In this document: piece after piece, positions 8,731-18,828 of the stretch
Position numbering within the stretch: the stretch's first letter is position 1
Layout: each line of letters begins with the position of its first letter
From: Chrysochromulina parva
Taxonomy: Eukaryota; Haptophyta; Prymnesiales; Chrysochromulinaceae
Direction of reading: 5' to 3'
NCBI GenBank assembly: GCA_002887195.1
Contig: PJAB01000452.1
Location: 1-26,406, forward strand
Length of the DNA stretch: 26,406 nucleotides
Program-made: the position numbers and the translations under genes
Notes under the pieces: generated by a model
Told to the model about the DNA's origin: nothing
Database searches by the model: none
Seen by the model: only the letters and a program-made list of their open reading frames with translations

Positions 8731-9927
8731 ATGCACTTGATGGTTGTTGCAGGCCTGGTTGCTGCCTTCAACCCGAGCGTGACTCCGCTGTCCCATCATC
8801 CTGAGATGCGCCGAGGGTCGGGTGCCGTGGCGACGATCGCCCTTGGCAAGCCCGATGAGCCGCTGGTCTCGGTGCCCCCCCCAGCGCTGATCGCTGCCAA
8901 CCCCCCGGACCCCGCATTGGGCGAGGCGCGACTGTCCAGCTTTTTGGGCATGCCCACACTGTACCCATCGATCGCCCTTGCAGCTGCCTTTGTTTCCGTC
9001 GCCGTGCATTTGCTAAGCCAAGTTGCGGGCTTCAACGGACTCAAGCTCATCGTTGCGGGCGCAATAGCAGGCGTCATATCGCGCACCGCTTGCGCGCCGA
9101 TCGAGATGGTCGCGACGCTCATGATGTGCAGCGGCGGCGACAGCAAAGGTATGTTGCCTGAATTGAAGGATGCGTGGCGAAAGGATGGCATGCGTGGGCT
9201 CTTCAAGGGCAACGGCGCCAACTGCTTGAAGGTGGCGCCGCAGCGTGGCACGCAGTTTCTTGTGTACGAGAGTGCCAAGAGGATGCTCGCCGAGAATGGA
9301 TGGTTTGGCATCGTGGCAGGCGCGCCGCTTCCCGCGGGCGCTCGCCTTCTCGCCGGTGGCATCGCGGGCATGTGCGCGGCCGTCATCGTGTACCCTCTCG
9401 AAGTCATCAAGACGCTGCGCACCGTCTACCCGGAGCAGTGCACCGGCATTGACGAGACCTTCCGTTGCGTCATGAAGTTCGGCGGGATCAGGAGCTTCTA
9501 CGCGGGCCTCACTCCGACGCTCTTTGCTATGTTCCCTTACGTCGGCTTCGAGTTCATGGTGTACGAGACGCTCAAGAAGCACGTCATGGCCAGCACGGGC
9601 TTGACACAGATCAGCGTGGTCGCCCAGCTGTGCATCGGCGCGCTCGCGGGCGCCGCCGGCCAAGCGTCGGCGCATCCGCTCGACGTGGTGCGTCGCCGGA
9701 TGCAGATGGCCTTCCTGCAGAAGAAGGGCATGGTGAAGGCCAAAGTGGGCGACGAGAAGAAGGTGCCGATCACCAACATGATCCAGGGGCTCTATTCGAT
9801 AGGCAAGTACGAGGGACTCCCGATGCTTTTCCGCGGCCTCGGCCCCGCATGCCTCGAAAAGGTGCCCTCGACGGCGATTGGCTACGTCATCTACGAGGCC
9901 ATGAAGGCGACTCTGGGCGTCGCCTAA
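8731..9927 (+). CDS. SLC25 carrier, Brittle1-like, probably plastid envelope
   Basis: A six-helix solute carrier with the three tandem modules of the mitochondrial carrier family. The module signatures are PIEMVA (123-128, where the usual final Lys/Arg is Ala), PLEVIK (222-227) and PLDVVR (316-321). Module 1, with AGAIAGVISRTACAPIE and RGLFKGNGANCLKVAP, resembles Brittle1-type plastid adenine nucleotide or ADP-glucose carriers more than ADP/ATP carriers. About 100 residues precede helix 1. They begin with a short hydrophobic stretch MHLMVVAGLVAAFNPSV and continue as a Pro/Ala/Ser-rich spacer. A signal peptide with cleavage before Phe13 would match the ASAF-like bipartite plastid leaders of secondary red algae. 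ATG 8731 is chosen; a TTG lies just before it and another ATG at 8740. Substrate assignment is inference. Confidence 0.85.
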   Translation: MHLMVVAGLVAAFNPSVTPLSHHPEMRRGSGAVATIALGKPDEPLVSVPPPALIAANPPDPALGEARLSSFLGMPTLYPSIALAAAFVSVAVHLLSQVAGFNGLKLIVAGAIAGVISRTACAPIEMVATLMMCSGGDSKGMLPELKDAWRKDGMRGLFKGNGANCLKVAPQRGTQFLVYESAKRMLAENGWFGIVAGAPLPAGARLLAGGIAGMCAAVIVYPLEVIKTLRTVYPEQCTGIDETFRCVMKFGGIRSFYAGLTPTLFAMFPYVGFEFMVYETLKKHVMASTGLTQISVVAQLCIGALAGAAGQASAHPLDVVRRRMQMAFLQKKGMVKAKVGDEKKVPITNMIQGLYSIGKYEGLPMLFRGLGPACLEKVPSTAIGYVIYEAMKATLGVA

Positions 9928-10422
9928 GGCGGCAGCTTGCTGCGGCGCACGACGGCGACTGGGCCCAAGGTAGCCCCACAGATCCCGCGTGCCAGTCCCT
10001 TGGGATGGTCCCCAGGGATGGGGCACGCGGCGGTAAGGGCGGAGTGTCAATCGTGGCAAGGCCAAGCGGACGTTGGCGTTGGATGCGGACAAGAGCACGT
10101 GGATGACGCGCGTGGCATCGGAGCATCAGAAGTTATTCGGAAGGCTTGCCACCGTCAGTGTGGCGGGTTGACGGTTAGCTATAATACCGCTTCCACGGCT
10201 AACAAACTCAACACCCACTGGCGCACACAGCTCACTCACGACAGAACGCACCGTCTAACTAAATAGCGGACACCAAAAACCAAAAAAAACGGAGGGATGT
10301 CAGATGACGGCGCACCTCCGCCGGCGGCGCTCCGGTTCGTGCGGGCGGACTGACATCAGACATGCGTCGCGTGGCGTACTCGCGTTCGGCCCCATGTGTG
10401 GATGTGACCGAGATGAGTTCTT
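9928..10422. other. Convergent 3' intergenic interval
   Basis: 495 bases between the carrier stop (+) and the sulfotransferase-like stop (-). An A-rich run (10275-10290) is followed by a potential stem-loop: GATGTCAG at 10296-10303 pairs with CTGACATC at 10350-10357 around a very GC-rich centre containing CCGCCGGCGG. This may mark the 3' end of one or both transcripts. No gene is seen. Confidence 0.5.
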
Positions 10423-12417
10423 TCATTCATCGAGAAAGTCGAGTGGTGTTTGAGTGGATTCCGGCTCTTCGTATTCTTCGAAGATGACTTGGGGCGTGCT
10501 TGGGACGAAGTTTGCATCCCAGCCGGGAACATCCCATCCGAAGGTTGCGTCCCAACCTTGCGCCCCACGCACTTGATGGGGTGCTGCCAACTTGCTGAGG
10601 CCTCCGGGGGCCAGCATCTGCACGCCGAAGTTCTCTAGCCGCTTGAAGGTGGCGGTGGGGTTGGTGGAGCAGCTCTTGCTGTCTGGATCGAGATACTTGT
10701 CCACTGCTCTGACTCCTCCATCATTGTCTTTGCTCTCTTTGAGATCGACCCCTGCCATCAGCTCCGTCGCTTCGGGCCCCATCGGCTCGGCGGACAGGCC
10801 GACGAGCTTGAGGGCCTCGCTTAGGCACTTGTTGGAGTCTTCCCAGCAGTCCTCGGACTGCAGCTGGGCGTCGGTGTGGTCCTTCGAAAAGGTCTGGAAC
10901 ATGTCCAAGGGGCGCGGGAGGCTGCAGTCAAACTCTGTGCCGGCATCGTCAAAACGGTGGAAGTTGGAGAATTGCCTGTGGAGCTCGTCTCGCTGGTACG
11001 CGATCGTCGTGATCTTGGGGTTCTGCTCAAACGACATGAGCGCGTCTTTCCACGCCGTCATCGCCTTTACGTTGATCGCTTCCTCGCAGGACGAAAAGGC
11101 CACGTCGTCCTTCGTGTGATGTGTGGGCGTTCGTCCGTTGACGTAGTTCGGGAACATCTTGAGGGAGATTGTGCAGTTTGAAGGGGGGCAGACGTCTGCG
11201 GGAACCTCCTTGCAGATGAGATCATGAATACGGACAAAGTAGTCGGCGAGATCGTATGTTAGACCCTCGTACAACGAGCGAACGTTCACGCCGGTAGCCA
11301 CTTGGAGCTTTCCGAGCTTCAAGCTCTTCAGCACAGCTTCAATCTTCGTATTGAGCTTGGGGTTGTTTGTGTTCTTAAGGGTGCCAGTCGAGTCCGTGTC
11401 GAAGATGGAGTCAGGCGTCCTCTTGCCGCTGCAGGCTGCCGTCTCGTCGCTCGCTGCCCACAACATCTGCCCCATACCGAACGGCTCCCCGATGTCCTGA
11501 ACGCACGGGTGGGTATTGAGCGCATTCGCAAAGTTGGACGTGCCGCTCCCGTGGTCAGAGACGATGACGAGCACCTGCGCGCGCGCGCCGGTGGCTTCCA
11601 GTGAAGGCTTCTTCTCCGCCCAGCCCTTGGGGACAGGTCGTTCCGTCACCACGGGTGCAGGTCGTTCTGTCACCACGGGTGCAGGTCGTTCCGCCACCAT
11701 CGGTACAGGCGAGGAAGGCGCGTGCGCAGGCGCAGGGCAGCCGCACGATAATGCGCACGTTGGGTGCATGAACATCGGGTTGCGATGGCACTCGCCTTCT
11801 TGGGCCCACGCGGCGCAAGGCATGTCCTTCGTGTCGCTGCATCCCTCTGCCTTCGGAGTGGCCGTGCTCGGCGTATCGACCGAGGTCGGAGTGTTGAGAT
11901 CTGTGGGGGCCGCCGCCTCTTTGGCCGCCGCCTTCTCGGCGGCCACCTTTTCCGCCGCCGCCTTCTCCGCCGCCGCCTTCTCGGCCACCGCCTTATCGGC
12001 CGCCGCCTTCTCGGCCACCGCCTTCTCGGCCGCCGCCTTCTCGGCCGCCGCCTTCTCGGCCGCCGCCTTCTTGGCTGCCATGGCCGCCTCCTTAGCTGCC
12101 GCCTTAGCTGCCGCTTTCTCGGCCGCCTTCACGGCATCTGCCGCCTCGGTGGCCGTGTTTTCGGCAGTGGTCGAGGGCGGCGAGGAGTTGCCCTCGGTCG
12201 CGGACGGCGCGGTCGAAGTGGTCGAGGCCAACGATTCTTCAGCCAGCTCTTTCCGGATTTCCTGGACAGCAGCACCTTGATCGGCGGTCAAGTATGTTTG
12301 CCGTTGCCGGGAGATGGCCTCTTGCAGCGATGGGGTGGGGTGGAAAGATTCCGCATCAAGATGAGCCCTGTTCGACGTGAGCGGTGCGGCCAACAAATGG
12401 AGCACAAAAAGCCACAT
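10423..12417 (-). CDS. Secreted/Golgi sulfotransferase-like protein with ShKT domain
   Basis: A 664-residue secretory-pathway protein from ATG 12417. Residues 1-15 form a signal peptide or short anchor ([15 protein letters not shown]). Next comes an Ala/Lys/Glu helical stalk of KAAAE-type repeats (97-169). A six-cysteine ShKT domain follows (C193, C201, C210, C221, C225, C227, with [10 protein letters not shown] and NPMFM). The linker contains tandem APVVTERP repeats (240-262). The catalytic part starts at [19 protein letters not shown] (282-300), the PAPS 5'-phosphosulfate loop pattern of sulfotransferases, with a downstream EPF (311-313). R476 and S484 in [16 protein letters not shown] fit the 3'-phosphate-binding Arg/Ser pair. 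The likely role is sulfation of glycans or proteins in the Golgi. The substrate is unknown, and the C-terminal 100 residues are unassigned and acidic. ShKT here is a structural domain name; nothing suggests a toxin. Confidence 0.8.
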   Translation of the reverse strand: MWLFVLHLLAAPLTSNRAHLDAESFHPTPSLQEAISRQRQTYLTADQGAAVQEIRKELAEESLASTTSTAPSATEGNSSPPSTTAENTATEAADAVKAAEKAAAKAAAKEAAMAAKKAAAEKAAAEKAAAEKAVAEKAAADKAVAEKAAAEKAAAEKVAAEKAAAKEAAAPTDLNTPTSVDTPSTATPKAEGCSDTKDMPCAAWAQEGECHRNPMFMHPTCALSCGCPAPAHAPSSPVPMVAERPAPVVTERPAPVVTERPVPKGWAEKKPSLEATGARAQVLVIVSDHGSGTSNFANALNTHPCVQDIGEPFGMGQMLWAASDETAACSGKRTPDSIFDTDSTGTLKNTNNPKLNTKIEAVLKSLKLGKLQVATGVNVRSLYEGLTYDLADYFVRIHDLICKEVPADVCPPSNCTISLKMFPNYVNGRTPTHHTKDDVAFSSCEEAINVKAMTAWKDALMSFEQNPKITTIAYQRDELHRQFSNFHRFDDAGTEFDCSLPRPLDMFQTFSKDHTDAQLQSEDCWEDSNKCLSEALKLVGLSAEPMGPEATELMAGVDLKESKDNDGGVRAVDKYLDPDSKSCSTNPTATFKRLENFGVQMLAPGGLSKLAAPHQVRGAQGWDATFGWDVPGWDANFVPSTPQVIFEEYEEPESTQTPLDFLDE
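11632..11697 (-). repeat. 24-base coding repeat (APVVTERP)
   Basis: Nearly identical 24-base units encode APVVTERP twice, with degenerate copies on either side, in the linker between the ShKT and catalytic domains. High identity at the DNA level suggests recent expansion and length polymorphism. Confidence 0.75.
11911..12129 (-). repeat. 15-base coding minisatellite (KAAAE stalk)
   Basis: Units of GCCGCCTTCTCGGCC type (plus-strand reading) with small variants encode the pentapeptide KAAAE many times in a row. The product is a long Ala/Lys/Glu helix that should act as a rigid stalk between the membrane or signal region and the ShKT domain. Replication slippage is likely to make its length variable. 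Confidence 0.85.
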
Positions 12418-12732
12418 TCCTCCGCCTTCCTAAAAAGGCCTTTTAAAAAGGTGTTTTCATAGCTCTTTTGCACGCTCGAGATAGAGAAAAAGTCCAAGGA
12501 GTTTAGGACTTCGCGTCAGTACTGAACCTGGTTCAGAACATTGAATGTTCATTCTGTTTCACACCTTGCGCCTCCCTCGTTGTGCCTCCACGGGGCCTGT
12601 GGGTTTTTAGAGTTAAGGACTTCACCGTACAGTACTCTTCGCGTCCAGTATACCACACGGTTCGTAGGACCGGCTGTCGCGTCTGTCGTGTTAACGTTCA
12701 CGGTTCCACACGGGGATACTACACGAGGCGAA
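12418..12732. promoter_or_regulatory. Divergent promoter, sulfotransferase-like / glycosyltransferase-like
   Basis: 315 bases between the two preferred ATGs. Two perfect palindromes lie close to the minus-strand gene: AAAAGGCCTTTT (12433-12444), just upstream of its ATG, and CTGAACC-T-GGTTCAG (12522-12536). AGTCC and GGACT (12491-12510) form a further small inverted pair. The plus-strand frame is open from 12541 but begins with TTG and has no ATG until 12733. Part of this interval may therefore be coding if an upstream exon exists. Confidence 0.5.
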
Positions 12733-14199
12733 ATGCTGAACCATGCGAATCTGTCTCGTCCGGTGTCCTCGGATGGTCCGGTGTTGAACCGCTGTGGCCT
12801 AGAGCCAATGCACACCTGGACCGCACGCACGTGTCGTGCAGGACACGGGCCCAGGCCCCAACAGTACTCTATTCTTGCCGCGAGACAGCTAGAGCGGCGC
12901 ACGATGATATCCTACGCCTACTACAGCCCGCTTGGGAAGACAGACAGAATGTACGCGCAGTGTCGGAGCAACCTGGATCATTTCCTGCGTCGGGGCTTAC
13001 CGCCCCATGATGGCCATAATCACCCTGATGTGATCTTGAACGTGATCGGAGACTCACCAGTGCCATCGCTAGGAGGTCGCCGTATCACCATCCGACGGCG
13101 AGCTTTGGGGCCGGCCGATCTGTTCGTGCACGCGCAGGCTTTGCGCGAGACTCTTGGCCGGAATGACGACACTTATTACTTTGTCTTCCTCAACTGCGGC
13201 GTGCGTGGTCCCTACCTCATGCCGGCGTCACACCCAACTGCCCGACTTGGCGTGGCTTCGTGGCTTGAGCCGTTCACCAGTCTTCTTCGAAATGGCGTCA
13301 TGATTAGCGGGCCCTCAATCTCCTGCCAGCCAAGCCCGCACCTACAGTCGTGTTTTGTTGTGGGCACAAAGCAGGCGGCCGAGCAATTCATCCTGCCCAA
13401 GTGGGGCAAAGAATACGACAACAAAACGCGAATCATCGTTGAGTCGGAGGTAGGTTTAAGCACGGCAATTATTCAGGCTGGCTTCAAAATCGCATCGCTG
13501 CAAAGCTGGGGTGCTACGTTCATGCCGATGGATTGCATGCGCCTCTGTCAGTCGAACCCGACACTCTTCGCGCAAGATCCGTTTGAGCTCATCTTCCTCA
13601 AGCATGGCGGGAACTCACTCCCACCGGAGGGCTCGTGCAAGACCAACTTGATTCATGTCGCTGACTCGGTCTTGAGACGCAGCGCCCTAGACGAGAAGAG
13701 CCTGGCAGACTTTAAGACATGCTGCGCGGCCCGCCAATATGATGATCCAGAATCTCCCCAATACCCATCCACTTTGCCGCCAAAGGAAACTCTGCTGACG
13801 CCCGCCCAAGCAATAACTTGGGCAAAAAAGATAGCTAAGCACGGAGACAGGAGAGCGGAGAAAGGGGACGCGTACAGAGCTAAGCTAGCGGCACTTAATG
13901 AAGCGTATAGCACAGCCGCAGAGCGGCGTACAATGGAGGCAAAGGTAAGGGCGGGCGCGGCCGCTCTGCCGCCAACGCCTCTGCCGCGGACGCCCAGCCA
14001 AGAAAGCAAGCTAGGAAAAGGATCTAAGCAAGAGGCACTGAATGATGCGTACAGCACATCCGCAGAAGGGAGTGCAACGGGGACGAAGTCAATGGCGGGC
14101 GCAGCCGCTCAGCCGCCACAGCCGCTGACGCCCATCCAAGCAAGGAAGCTAGCAAAAAGAGCTGAGCTAGCAAAGCGTCAACAGTCGTCGACGTCCTGA
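12733..14199 (+). CDS. RgpF/PHxQ-type glycosyltransferase-like protein
   Basis: From ATG 12733 the product is 488 aa. The conserved part starts near residue 58 (MISYAYYSPLGKTDR, ATG 12904). It has NLDHFLRRGLP, DVILNVIGD, then YYFVFLNCGVRGPY (148-161), GVMISGPSISC, SPHLQSCFVV (201-210) and SEVGLSTAIIQAGFKIASL (238-256). This order of FLN..VRGP, S.H.QS and E..LS..I...G..I is what I associate with RgpF-like and related uncharacterised glycosyltransferases of algae, fungi and bacteria. Assignment is by pattern, not search. The C-terminal 130 residues are a low-complexity Ala/Pro/Lys tail with two repeats (13891-14178). No signal or membrane segment follows the first ATG, which would be odd for a Golgi enzyme; an upstream exon is possible. 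It is divergent from the sulfotransferase-like gene, consistent with shared glycan work (inference). Confidence 0.68.
   Translation: MLNHANLSRPVSSDGPVLNRCGLEPMHTWTARTCRAGHGPRPQQYSILAARQLERRTMISYAYYSPLGKTDRMYAQCRSNLDHFLRRGLPPHDGHNHPDVILNVIGDSPVPSLGGRRITIRRRALGPADLFVHAQALRETLGRNDDTYYFVFLNCGVRGPYLMPASHPTARLGVASWLEPFTSLLRNGVMISGPSISCQPSPHLQSCFVVGTKQAAEQFILPKWGKEYDNKTRIIVESEVGLSTAIIQAGFKIASLQSWGATFMPMDCMRLCQSNPTLFAQDPFELIFLKHGGNSLPPEGSCKTNLIHVADSVLRRSALDEKSLADFKTCCAARQYDDPESPQYPSTLPPKETLLTPAQAITWAKKIAKHGDRRAEKGDAYRAKLAALNEAYSTAAERRTMEAKVRAGAAALPPTPLPRTPSQESKLGKGSKQEALNDAYSTSAEGSATGTKSMAGAAAQPPQPLTPIQARKLAKRAELAKRQQSSTS
13891..14178 (+). repeat. 144-base tandem coding repeat in glycosyltransferase tail
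   Basis: Two 48-codon units, 13891-14034 and 14035-14178, both begin ALN(E/D)AYST(A/S)AE, continue through AGAAA.PP.PL.. and end in a Lys-rich segment. DNA identity is high at the unit starts and decays toward the ends. A partial third copy (LTPAQAITWAKKIAK) sits just upstream. Confidence 0.75.
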
Positions 14200-14708
14200 T
14201 TTGGTCGGTGCATCGTCGGAGAGTTCACACTTGCTTGGACTTCTTGGTGCCTTCTGCCTTGTAGCACGTGTGGGGATAACCCTTGGCTCTCGGTAAGAAT
14301 TCAGACTCGCGAGCGAGGCGGAGCGAGAGAGGGGGTGTACAGTCTACAGATGTGGATAGTATAGAACGTCTCGGAGCGCCGCGGCGAGGAGCCGGGGGGC
14401 GGCCAGCGGGTGTGCCGGGGGGGGCCGTACGGGGGCTTCTGCGGTCTCCCTTAGGTTTTCGATCGCTTCGCGTCGATCGACACGGCGTAACACGACAGCT
14501 TAGCGTTATAGGAGGTCGGGCCTTAATCATTAATAACACGCTGACACCCTTTTCCGCTTCGCTTGATGCTGCTTCCATCGGGCTGCGGCGGTCACACACG
14601 TCTTCCGGAGCCTAATCCTAAAGTGGCGCTGCGCGCGCCGGAATCCAAAAGTGGTGCACACCAGACTGTACTCATACCAATGCGTCTTTGAGTTCAAGCC
14701 GCACGATG
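14200..14708. other. Convergent 3' intergenic interval
   Basis: About 510 bases between two convergent stops. Frames here on both strands (about 110-124 codons) are Arg/Pro/Ser-rich shadows without recognisable domains. A small hairpin is possible at 14459-14480 (TCGATCG / CGATCGA). I see no RNA gene or mobile element. Confidence 0.45.
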
Positions 14709-16051
14709 TCAGTTCAAATCGATCGTGTATTGCTGGGCTTTGGCCTCAGCCAGCTGAAGGACCTCGTCTAGGTCGGTGGCCGCCTGGCCGATCGGCCTGG
14801 CCACAGAGCCCCCTCGATGGTGCCATCCAAACAGGCCACCACGCAGCCGGCGGAAGCGTTGCACCGGGAGTGTGTGGTGCCCCGCACGCAGCAGCCACCG
14901 ACAAAAGGCGCGGCAACGCGAGAAGGGTGTGGCTACGCTCGAGTAGACGACGATGAGTGCATGCCGCTGCGTGTCGAGCAGCGCATGGATCTTCTCCTCG
15001 CCGAGCGCCCGCACGATGCCGTAGTCCATCACCGCCGACATGGGCAGGTGCCAGGCCCCCGGGATGCCGCCTCGCGCATAGTCAGCATGCTCACGGCAGT
15101 CAATAAAGATGGCACGCTTCTGCAGATGCAGCGCGAGGGCTTTGTGGACGCCCATCCAGCGTACATCATCGACATCGCCGCCGAGCCCGTCGCTCACGTA
15201 CATCGCGGCGTACAAGTCCATATCCGAACCCTCCGCCTCCTCCGCTGCCTTCATGATGGCAGGCACCGACGCCTCCCACCACCACTGGAAGCTTGCGCCA
15301 TCGTCATCATCGGCGCCCGCGCTCGCAAACGAGGCGCGCCAGCTCGCCTCCGCCGCCGCGCCGCGCCCGAGGATCGCAAGCAGCCGGCGCTGCTGCTGTG
15401 GATCGCTCAAGGTCTCAAACGCACCGTACACTTTACGGAAGGCCGCGTCAGCCTGCGGGTGTCGGCATTTATCGGGGTGCACTGCGAGCGAGATCTTGCG
15501 GAATTGGCGGCGGATCTTGACGAAATCGTCGGTGAGCTCGACGGGGAGCTCGAGCACCTCGAACTCGTTGGAAGCCGCGAAGACGCGCTCAAGCGCCTGG
15601 TCATACCCAAATTGGGGGTCGAGCTGCACCGCGTATGTGCCTGCGCGCGCCACCTCCGCTCCGGCCGAGGCCAGCACGAGCTCGTCGCCGCGCGCCGCAA
15701 CCTCGCGTTGCCGCTGCAGAGGGTGGATGGACAGGTTGGCTGGCCGAGAGCGCACCAAGCGATTCGCAAGCTGCACCTCATACCGCGCGCGGTCGCCGTC
15801 GAAGCCGAGTAACACGCCAGATCGGCCGTTCATCTCAAGCGTCGAGGTCAGGCCATTCAAAAGGACGAGAGTGCCCTTTGCCCACTCACCAGAGTCTCGC
15901 GCCTTGAGCTCTTTGAGCTCGTCTGCACGCATCGGGCCGCCGCGCGCTGCTGCCGCTGCGGCACCCGCCCCAGCCTCTGCTCCGTTCTCGCTGCCGGTTG
16001 CCGCCTCTTCGTTGCTCCTCCTCGCCGCTTCGCTGCATCTACTCGCCGCCA

Positions 16052-16082
<31 letters not shown>

Positions 16083-16796
16083 AGCCGCCGCAGGCTCATC
16101 GCCGCTGTTCGCCACCTCCGGGCCGGTAGTAGCGGTGGTGTCCAGGCGCGGTCCTGCACCGGCCGCTGGACCGGTATTCGCGGTGGTGCCGAGCGAGTGT
16201 GCTCTCGCGCTCTCCGCGGCGCTCGTGAGGCTGCGCCGGGCGGGCGCGTCGGCCCCGCCCGAGAGGAAGAACTGCGTCACCTCCTCCTCTGTCCACAATA
16301 CCATCTCGAGTATATCGCACTCGAGGTCGTCCGCGAAGGCCTCGGACCGAATCTCGAGGATCCGAGATTCAGATAAGAGTTGCCCATGGGCGGGGCGGAC
16401 GCACTCCAGGTTCGGCCCTTTTGAGGTTCGCACCGTCACCCACCCTTTCCAGATCGGGTCGATGATCATCCCGCGCGTGCTGCCATCGGGCATATCGTGC
16501 AGCTCCTCATGAATCAAGTCGCACATCGATTGGCTTTGCAAGTCTGCAACCACGTACATGCCTTCGACTGATTGATACACGGGCAGCGCTCTGGCGCAGA
16601 TGACGCGCCACCGGCTTGCCTCGTACTTCCGTCCACCGCGAATCAGCGTGGTTTGTTGACGGCTGCGCCACGCCTTTTCAGCCTTCTGGATCACGCGTGT
16701 GTTATGCGGAGATGGAAAGGATGGTGGCGGCGGCGGCGAGGCCGGTGGCGATGGCGGTGAGACCGGTGGCGATGGCGCCCGAAGTACAGAGTCCAT
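14709..16796 (-). CDS. J-domain/rhodanese-like fusion protein
   Basis: A 695-residue multidomain protein from ATG 16796 (the frame extends to a TTG at 16877). After a Ser/Pro-rich start comes a conserved-looking N-terminal domain I do not recognise (about 35-135, with MIIDPIWKGWVTVRT). A low-complexity region with ten serines (239-248) follows, then an SH3/KOW-like segment (GTLVLLNGLTSTLEMNGRSG, 308-327) of the kind seen near MYND-type proteins. A J domain (about 411-471) has an intact HPD motif at 440-442, the residues needed to stimulate Hsp70 ATPase. A rhodanese-like domain ends the protein (about 559-663, IDCREHADYARGGIPGAWHLP). The active-site loop reads VVYSS, so the usual catalytic Cys appears to be Ser619 and sulfurtransferase activity is unlikely. 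It is 161 bases downstream of Obg on the same strand. Probable role: Hsp70 co-chaperone with a binding-only rhodanese module. Confidence 0.8.
16053..16082. repeat. Trinucleotide repeat (GCT)10 encoding poly-Ser
   Basis: About ten perfect GCT units on the plus strand, read as AGC on the coding strand, encode the serine run of the J-domain/rhodanese protein. Perfect CAG/CTG-type runs of this length are expected to vary between individuals. Confidence 0.9.
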
Positions 16797-16957
16797 GGAG
16801 AAGCCGTCCGATGATGCTGCGCGCACGGCGGAAATTTGTGCGAAGATAAATCTCGATTGTAGAGCTCCCGTTTGCAAATTAATTCGTTTGTGTCGGCGTT
16901 GTTATGTAACCGTAAACCGCGAGAGGCATCACGCACCTCGGAACGTTCGCCCGGCCC

Positions 16958-18828
<1,871 letters not shown>

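Noticed and set aside
9013..10098. 361-codon minus-strand frame antisense to the carrier
   Set aside because: His/Arg/Leu-rich shadow without motifs; the plus strand has all three carrier signatures.
14225..14615. Frames of 110 and 124 codons between convergent genes
   Set aside because: Both strands are open over the same DNA, with disordered Arg/Ser/Pro composition; no evidence for coding.
15109..16512. 467-codon plus-strand frame antisense to the J-domain/rhodanese gene
   Set aside because: Ser/Ala/Arg low-complexity product with no domain. The opposite strand has clear J and rhodanese motifs.
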